A stretch of 11,182 nucleotides of DNA, from contig JALVKK010000163.1 in NCBI GenBank assembly GCA_027033875.1, forward strand, positions 1 through 11,182, read 5' to 3'. Source of the stretch: Flavobacteriales bacterium. GTDB taxonomy: Bacteria > Bacteroidota > Bacteroidia > Flavobacteriales > Flavobacteriaceae. Positions 7,108 through 11,182 of this stretch are shown one piece after another; the first letter of the stretch is position 1; each line of letters begins with the position of its first letter. The notes under the pieces were generated by a model that was not told where the DNA came from, did not search any database, and was given only the letters and a program-made list of their open reading frames with translations. Made by a program: the position numbers and the translations under genes.

Positions 7108-8082
7108 ATGTACCACAAGCCAAAAGTTTCTATTATTATACCTTGTTACAATTCCGAAAATTATTTGCAAAAAGCCGTTGATTCGACTCTTAATCAAAGT
7201 TTGGAAGAATTGGAGATTATTTTGATAGACGATAGCTCTACGGACAAAACACCTGTTTTATTGCAACAATACAAAATGCAAGATAACCGTGTAGAAGTAA
7301 TTACACATAGCGAAAATACGGGTTTGGGACCGGCACGCAATTCGGGAATAAAAATTGCCGCTGGCGAATATTTATTTTTTTTGGATAGTGACGATTATCT
7401 TCACCCAAACGGTCTTGAAGTTTTGTACGACAAAGCCCGTGCTGAACAACTTGATATTCTGCAAGCACAGCATATCGTACACCGCAACGGCAACAAGAAA
7501 GTGATGCCACCCGATCTGCCACCTTTTTCGCAACCTAAAACCGGTATAGAATACTATAATGCCGGATTTTTGTTGGAACCCAAAGCTTGTGCCAAACTAT
7601 GGCGAACAGAATTTATCAACAAACACAATTTGCAATTTTCCTCAGGTTATTATGAAGATTTATCCATGGTTTTTCGGGCTATTTTTCTTGCAGAAAAAGT
7701 AAATAATCATTTATTTGCGCCTTACCATTATATCATCCGTCAAAACTCTATCACACAACAGAAACCCACACAAGCTCATATCAAAGGTTTTAAACAAAGT
7801 TTAATCGATATGCAACATTTGTTTTTGTATCCGGAATTGACCGGTAAACAATCGGCATTTACAGCCGGATTCTTTTTATATCTAAAAGAACTGTCGGCTA
7901 TGGCATTGCAGACAGGTGATGATCGGCTTATCGACCAAACCAAAGACTTTGTCAAAGAAATGACCGACAAATACGCTTGTTTTTTATCAGGCAATACTTT
8001 ATTACCTTTTATCAAAAGATATATCTTGCAGTATTCACCTTTTTTATATGCACGTTTGAAAAAAATGTATAAAAAAAGCTGA
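7108..8082 (+). CDS. Family 2 glycosyltransferase
   Basis: A 324-residue GT-A fold glycosyltransferase of family GT2. The N-terminus has the nucleotide-binding strand VSIIIPCYNSENYL (7-20), then ILIDDSSTDKT (38-48), the ENTGLGPARNSGI segment (69-81), and the metal-binding DSDD at 93-96 in a hydrophobic strand. An ED pair at 183-184 (YYEDLSMVFR) is the likely catalytic base region. There are no membrane spans in the catalytic part, and the C-terminus is basic (YARLKKMYKKS), so it is probably cytoplasmic or peripherally bound to the inner membrane. It would transfer a sugar from a nucleotide sugar onto a glycan or lipid carrier; donor and acceptor are unknown. It is the last gene of the aminotransferase-murB unit, and its stop codon lies inside the terminator hairpin. 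Confidence 0.92.
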   Translation: MYHKPKVSIIIPCYNSENYLQKAVDSTLNQSLEELEIILIDDSSTDKTPVLLQQYKMQDNRVEVITHSENTGLGPARNSGIKIAAGEYLFFLDSDDYLHPNGLEVLYDKARAEQLDILQAQHIVHRNGNKKVMPPDLPPFSQPKTGIEYYNAGFLLEPKACAKLWRTEFINKHNLQFSSGYYEDLSMVFRAIFLAEKVNNHLFAPYHYIIRQNSITQQKPTQAHIKGFKQSLIDMQHLFLYPELTGKQSAFTAGFFLYLKELSAMALQTGDDRLIDQTKDFVKEMTDKYACFLSGNTLLPFIKRYILQYSPFLYARLKKMYKKS

Positions 8083-8101
8083 CTTTTTTATGTCAGCTTT
8101 T
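8074..8101. terminator. Bidirectional intrinsic terminator between the glycosyltransferase and acyl-CoA dehydrogenase genes
   Basis: The arms AAAAGCTGAC (8074-8083) and GTCAGCTTTT (8092-8101) form a perfect 10-bp stem with an 8-nt T-rich loop. On the plus strand the stem ends in a T run. On the minus strand the transcript continues into a T run from the A tract at 8071-8077. It sits in the 38-bp gap between convergent genes, and the left arm contains the glycosyltransferase stop codon (8080-8082). Confidence 0.8.
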
Positions 8102-8120
8102 GTTGATAAGATTTTAATAA

Positions 8121-9272
8121 TTATCTGATTTTTTCTTTCAAAATAGCTCTTGAAATAACAATTTGTTGAATTTCCGAAGTCCCTTCATATATTTGGGTAA
8201 TTTTAGCATCACGCATCATTCGTTCTACGTGATATTCTTTGACATAGCCGTAGCCCCCGTGTATTTGTACCGCTTCGGTTGTTACCCGCATAGCCATTTC
8301 GGCGGCAAAATATTTTGCCATGGCACCGCTCAAATCATAACTGTTGCCTTGATCTTTATCCCAAGCGGCTTTCATAATCAAATGACGGGCGGCATCGATT
8401 TCTGTTTTCATATCCGCCAATTTAAAAGCAATAGATTGGTGATACGAAATAGGTTTGCCGAATGCTTCCCGTTCTTTGGAATATTGCAAAGCCCGTTCGT
8501 AAGCCCCTTGTGCAATACCAAGGGCTTGTGCAGCAATACCTATACGTCCGCCGGAGAGAGTTTTCATGGCAAATTTAAACCCGAAACCGTCTTCACCTAT
8601 TCTGTTTTCTTTCGGCACTTTGACATCTTGAAAAATCAAAGAATGCGTATCGGAAGCACGGATACCCATTTTATTTTCCTTAGGACCAACCGTAAAACCT
8701 TCCCATTCTTTTTCAACTATAAATGCATTGATGCCACGATGCCCTTTTTCGGGATGTGTATGCGCTATCACCAAAAAAATATCGGCGGTTCCGCCATTGG
8801 TTATCCAGTTTTTTACACCGTTCAATAAATAGTAATCTCCCATATCCTTAGCCGTCGTACGTTGGTGTGTGGCATCACTACCGGCTTCGGGTTCGCTCAA
8901 AGCAAAAGCACCTAATTTTTTGCCTGTTGCCAAAGGTATCAGATATTTTTGTTTTTGTTCTTCTGTTCCGTAATGTTCTATTCCCCAAGTAACCAAAGAA
9001 TTATTTACGCTTACAATTACACCGGCAGAGGCTTCTACTTTGGAGAGTTCTTCCATAATATTAACATAGGATACGGTATCCATACCGCTACCGCCGTATT
9101 TAGGATCGACCATAATGCCCATAAAACCCATCTCAGCCATTTTTTGTCGTAATTCCGGTGGAAAATATTGTTTTTCGTCGCGTTCAATAACACCGGGTAA
9201 CAATTCCAGATTTGCAAAATCCTTTGCGGCTTCTTTTATCATCAATTGTTCTTCTGTAAGTGAAAAATCCAT
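8121..9272 (-). CDS. Acyl-CoA dehydrogenase (short-chain/butyryl-CoA type)
   Basis: A 383-residue FAD enzyme that oxidises acyl-CoA to trans-2-enoyl-CoA in fatty- or branched-acid breakdown, passing electrons to electron-transfer flavoprotein. Family landmarks in order are YGGSGMDTVSYVNIMEELSK, FALSEPEAGSDA and NWITNGG (FAD contacts), MGIRASDTHSLIFQDVKVP, TLSGGRIGIAAQALGIAQGA, the REAFGKPISYHQ segment, EAVQIHGGYGYVKEY, and the catalytic base E363 in ITQIYEGTSEIQ. Glu at this position in the YEGTSEIQ context fits short- or medium-chain enzymes rather than isovaleryl-CoA dehydrogenase, whose base lies elsewhere. Chain length is not certain. The start ATG at 9270-9272 gives the standard N-terminus MDFSLTEEQ. 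It is a single gene, with a promoter box just upstream and a shared terminator downstream. Confidence 0.94.
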   Translation of the reverse strand: MDFSLTEEQLMIKEAAKDFANLELLPGVIERDEKQYFPPELRQKMAEMGFMGIMVDPKYGGSGMDTVSYVNIMEELSKVEASAGVIVSVNNSLVTWGIEHYGTEEQKQKYLIPLATGKKLGAFALSEPEAGSDATHQRTTAKDMGDYYLLNGVKNWITNGGTADIFLVIAHTHPEKGHRGINAFIVEKEWEGFTVGPKENKMGIRASDTHSLIFQDVKVPKENRIGEDGFGFKFAMKTLSGGRIGIAAQALGIAQGAYERALQYSKEREAFGKPISYHQSIAFKLADMKTEIDAARHLIMKAAWDKDQGNSYDLSGAMAKYFAAEMAMRVTTEAVQIHGGYGYVKEYHVERMMRDAKITQIYEGTSEIQQIVISRAILKEKIR

Positions 9273-9300
9273 AAAATCTATTTTTTTTATTAAAACTGAC

Positions 9301-9308
9301 CAAATTTA
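9301..9308 (-). promoter_or_regulatory. -7 promoter element of the acyl-CoA dehydrogenase gene
   Basis: On the minus strand this reads TAAATTTG, a perfect match to TAnnTTTG, 28 bp before the ATG at 9272. No clear -33 element is visible. Together with the terminator at 9408-9443 it supports separate transcription from the roadblock-globin cluster upstream. Confidence 0.45.
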
Positions 9309-9407
9309 ACAAAAAAAAACGAATTATAGCCCGATATTTCACTTATTATTAAAGTATAAAAATAATAAACGGAAAATAATATACAAGATATTATCAACTT
9401 GTATGTC

Positions 9408-9443
9408 AAAAAAATATACCCCCGATATATATTCGGAGGCATA
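9408..9443 (-). terminator. Strong intrinsic terminator of the roadblock-globin cluster
   Basis: On the minus-strand RNA, an 11-bp stem forms between UAUGCCUCCGA (9443-9433) and UCGGGGGUAUA (9425-9415), with a 7-nt loop AUAUAUA. It is followed at once by seven U (9414-9408). Two of the pairs are G-U wobbles. They would become mismatches in RNA from the plus strand, and no T run follows there, so the hairpin is built for the minus strand. It lies 30 bp beyond the last stop codon of the cluster. Confidence 0.85.
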
Positions 9444-9473
9444 ATTATAATTTAATTTGAGAAAGAATAATAA

Positions 9474-9848
9474 TTAATCTTCGTAGGCTTCATAAAAATT
9501 CTTTTTGGCTTGCGGGATAGCGATACCGTGTAACATACCTAAATTTAGTTTTGTTTTATCGGCAAGAATACCCCATTGAAAACCTTCCGGAAATAACAAA
9601 ATAATAACCATTTTATTGTCTTTCAGTTCCAAAATATAAAAGTCGTCCAATTCGGGCAAATTGGTTTTATTTAAAATTTTGGACAAATAATCTGTTGTTT
9701 GATCAAAAAATGGTACTATTTGCGGGTCAAGTTGAAATCCCGTAATCGGTGTTCCGGTTCCGGAGGCCCAAATACCGGATTCGATTAAAGCTTCTCCTAT
9801 ATTTTTTCTTAAATTTTCAATTCCTTTATTTAATTTATCGAGATTCAT
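9474..9848 (-). CDS. Small roadblock/LC7-like protein
   Basis: A 124-residue soluble protein without signal peptide or membrane span. An N-terminal helix (about 1-22) leads into IESGIWASGTGTPITGFQLDP, which fits the strand-turn-strand of a roadblock/LC7 domain. Next come a helix (44-61), strands at about 69-75 and 79-86 (FYILELK, MVIILLF), a strand QWGILAD, and the closing NLGMLHGIAIPQA helix region (102-114). This order fits the roadblock/LC7 fold, which usually dimerises and regulates small Ras-like GTPases such as MglA. The closing segment matches that of the 158-residue neighbour (NLGMLHGIAIPQA against NIGSIYNIVLPKA), so the two look paralogous. The gene lies 11 nt after that neighbour and is last before the terminator. 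The fold call is by eye and the partner is unknown. Confidence 0.7.
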   Translation of the reverse strand: MNLDKLNKGIENLRKNIGEALIESGIWASGTGTPITGFQLDPQIVPFFDQTTDYLSKILNKTNLPELDDFYILELKDNKMVIILLFPEGFQWGILADKTKLNLGMLHGIAIPQAKKNFYEAYED

Positions 9849-9859
9849 AATAATTAATT

Positions 9860-10336
9860 TTAAAAGTTTTGATCATCAAAATCTTGATTTTGTTCCACTA
9901 TTTCTTCTTTTTCTATGTCTTCCAGCTGACTTATCATTTCAGTTGCTTTGGGAAGTACTATATTATATATGGAGCCAATATTCAAATCGTTTTTTGTACA
10001 CAAAAAAGAAAAGATATATTTTTCACCGTGTACTATCGTAATAAAATTATCTTGTAAAGAAAGAATCATTGTTTCAAACGGATATACCAAATCAATAATC
10101 TCCAAATTGTCAGACTTTAATTTTTTGATTCGTTTAACAATTTCAATATTCAATTTTTCAAAATCTTTTTTAACAATTTTATTATCGGTATGTAACTCCA
10201 AAACTTTTAAATTATCAAACAACAAAGCACTAGCTTTATAATTTTGACCTAAAATTTTGTATAAATCTTTTAAAGATTCATAGTACAACTCTTTTTGTTC
10301 CGGTGTCAGTTTAAATGATGTGCCGAATAATCCCAT
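9860..10336 (-). CDS. Divergent roadblock/LC7-like protein with acidic C-terminal tail
   Basis: A 158-residue, very Lys/Ile/Leu-rich soluble protein. An N-terminal helical stretch (about 11-32) is followed by ASALLFDNLKVLELH, a long helix (53-75), strands at about 79-84, 88-94 and 97-103, FSFLCTKNDLNIGSIYNIVLPKA (109-131) and a terminal helix. The strand-helix-strand order and the NIGSIYNIVLPKA segment match the 124-residue neighbour, so I read it as a divergent roadblock/LC7 domain. The G or D turn after the first strand is poorly kept. The last 20 residues are acidic and polar and probably disordered. No enzyme motif is visible. It lies 63 nt after the globin gene and 11 nt before the 124-residue gene, on the same strand. 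The gene is certain; the fold assignment is moderate. Confidence 0.6.
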   Translation of the reverse strand: MGLFGTSFKLTPEQKELYYESLKDLYKILGQNYKASALLFDNLKVLELHTDNKIVKKDFEKLNIEIVKRIKKLKSDNLEIIDLVYPFETMILSLQDNFITIVHGEKYIFSFLCTKNDLNIGSIYNIVLPKATEMISQLEDIEKEEIVEQNQDFDDQNF

Positions 10337-10399
10337 AATTTTAATTTTTTAAAATGTTAGTTTGAAATTTAATTGTGATAAATTTGTTGATTGTGTTAA

Positions 10400-10993
10400 T
10401 TATTTTAGTCTGTATTTTTGATTGGCTTCAACCAAATTATCAACTTCCACACGCACTAAGTTGTCGAGCAGATTGAGATTGATACCGGTTGTTTGACTAA
10501 TGGCAACCAAATAAAAATAATGATACGATTCGGATATCAGTGACAATACTATAGCCGCCACTTTGAGCCAAGCTGTTTTAAGTCTGCTGGCTTCGTCAGC
10601 CGGCAAATCTTTATAGGCTTCACTTACAACCAAATCGGATACGCGATGCATCATGATTATCATATAGTCATTTCTGACTTTACGCTTGATATGCAATATC
10701 CCGACAAAAGTTTGCCAAGCCCAATAATTTTTATCAAAATTACCACCGACCGTTTTGACTACCCACTCAACCAAAGATTTTTCGCGTATTGGACGCTCGC
10801 CTTCTTTGAATACACTACGAGTCGTTTCATTTCCAAACAAAATATCGTAAAAATCATTTTTGATTACATCGGCTTTTGATACAAAAAAGTCTGCATGACT
10901 GTTCAATACTTTAATATCATCATCGGTTAGACGAAGACTCTCAGGGATATGATTTAATAACCTTTCGGTTAATTCCATTAAATTGGTTTCCAT
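10400..10993 (-). CDS. Stand-alone protoglobin / globin-coupled-sensor domain protein
   Basis: A 197-residue, all-helical soluble protein that fits the protoglobin/globin-coupled-sensor family. The diagnostic stretch is WQTFVGILHIKRKVRNDYMI at 93-112. Here H101 sits where the proximal heme-iron ligand lies in this family, whose pattern is an aliphatic-rich GxxH followed by V/I and a basic run, then a Tyr/Trp. Upstream, DFYDILFG (47-54) supplies the aromatic B-helix residues (F48, Y49) that line the distal heme pocket. Family members bind heme and sense O2, NO or CO. Most are fused to chemoreceptor, cyclase or kinase output domains. Here no output domain follows, only a helical end (about 171-197, LLDNLVRVEVDNLVEANQ), so output must come from a partner. 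It sits 24 nt after a roadblock protein gene and 63 nt before another. Confidence 0.82.
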   Translation of the reverse strand: METNLMELTERLLNHIPESLRLTDDDIKVLNSHADFFVSKADVIKNDFYDILFGNETTRSVFKEGERPIREKSLVEWVVKTVGGNFDKNYWAWQTFVGILHIKRKVRNDYMIIMMHRVSDLVVSEAYKDLPADEASRLKTAWLKVAAIVLSLISESYHYFYLVAISQTTGINLNLLDNLVRVEVDNLVEANQKYRLK

Positions 10994-11017
10994 ATTAGAT
11001 TATTTTGTGATTATTTA

Positions 11018-11182
11018 TTATTCAAAAATTTTATTGATTCGAGAAATCGCATTATCTACATATAATAGCAACAATCCCAATTTAGAATTTTCGCCGGACA
11101 ATAACATTAATCGCAAATTTTCATTGACTCGTTTAATGATGATATATGAACCTTTTGCCTCAATAATTACTTGATCCGATGC
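11018..11182 (-). CDS. Roadblock/LC7 domain protein (C-terminal part)
   Basis: The last 54 residues of a gene that runs beyond position 11182, read in frame from 11182 to a TAA at 11020-11018. The segment contains VIIEAKGSYIIIKRV, then NLRLMLLSG, then SKLGLLLLYVDNAISRINKIF. This is the strand-strand-strand-helix end typical of roadblock/LC7 proteins such as MglB, including the LG before the last helix. Of the three candidate roadblock proteins here it looks closest to the classical family. Members bind and regulate small GTPases as dimers. It ends 24 nt before the globin gene on the same strand, so the two are very probably one transcript. The start and N-terminal half are not in the window. 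Confidence 0.72.
   Translation of the reverse strand, partial: ASDQVIIEAKGSYIIIKRVNENLRLMLLSGENSKLGLLLLYVDNAISRINKIFE

Noticed and set aside
8163..8828. A 221-residue open frame on the plus strand
   Set aside because: It lies wholly antisense to the acyl-CoA dehydrogenase gene, whose motifs are unmistakable. Its translation is low-complexity and aromatic-rich, as expected for a shadow frame.
9948..10241. A 97-residue open frame on the plus strand
   Set aside because: It is antisense to the 158-residue cluster gene, which has co-directional neighbours and matches its paralogue.
1..11182. CRISPR arrays, tRNA or rRNA genes, insertion sequences, toxin-antitoxin pairs
   Set aside because: I found no regularly spaced direct repeats, cloverleaf sequence, transposase motif or recognisable toxin or antitoxin on either strand.

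Overview
The window looks like chromosomal DNA from a member of the Bacteroidota. The evidence is low GC content, starts without recognisable Shine-Dalgarno sequences, several perfect matches to the Bacteroidota -7 promoter element TAnnTTTG, and protein sequences typical of that phylum. I cannot place it to family. Nothing suggests a phage, plasmid or transposon: there are no transposase, integrase, tRNA, rRNA or CRISPR sequences.

Layout from left to right. (1) At 1-236, minus strand, is the N-terminal part of an SDR-type NAD-dependent dehydrogenase resembling L-threonine 3-dehydrogenase, with a possible promoter and folded leader. (2) At 394-1814, plus strand, are a lipoprotein of unknown function and yaaA (peroxide-stress family). 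(3) At 1804-4397, minus strand, are a SpoU/TrmH-type RNA methyltransferase, a Cys/Met-metabolism PLP enzyme and a PAP2 lipid phosphatase. The phosphatase overlaps yaaA tail to tail by 11 bp. (4) At 4398-4866 is a long AT-rich non-coding gap with promoters at its edges. (5) At 4867-8082, plus strand, is a tight three-gene unit: class I aminotransferase, murB, and a family 2 glycosyltransferase. It ends in a hairpin terminator that works in both directions. (6) At 8121-9272, minus strand, is an acyl-CoA dehydrogenase with its own promoter. (7) At 9474-11182, minus strand, is a compact cluster: a roadblock/LC7 protein cut by the window edge, a stand-alone protoglobin-type heme sensor, and two more small proteins that look like divergent roadblock/LC7 domains. 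A strong strand-specific intrinsic terminator follows.

Most of the window is ordinary metabolism and envelope synthesis. MurB makes UDP-MurNAc for peptidoglycan, and its neighbours (aminotransferase, glycosyltransferase, PAP2 phosphatase) fit amino-acid and envelope metabolism. The unusual part is region 7. A globin-coupled-sensor domain without any output domain is encoded between roadblock/LC7 proteins, a fold that typically regulates small Ras-like GTPases. That suggests a gas- or redox-responsive regulatory module. Its remaining parts, perhaps a GTPase, should lie just beyond position 11182. The function is inferred; the domain calls rest on motifs read by eye.
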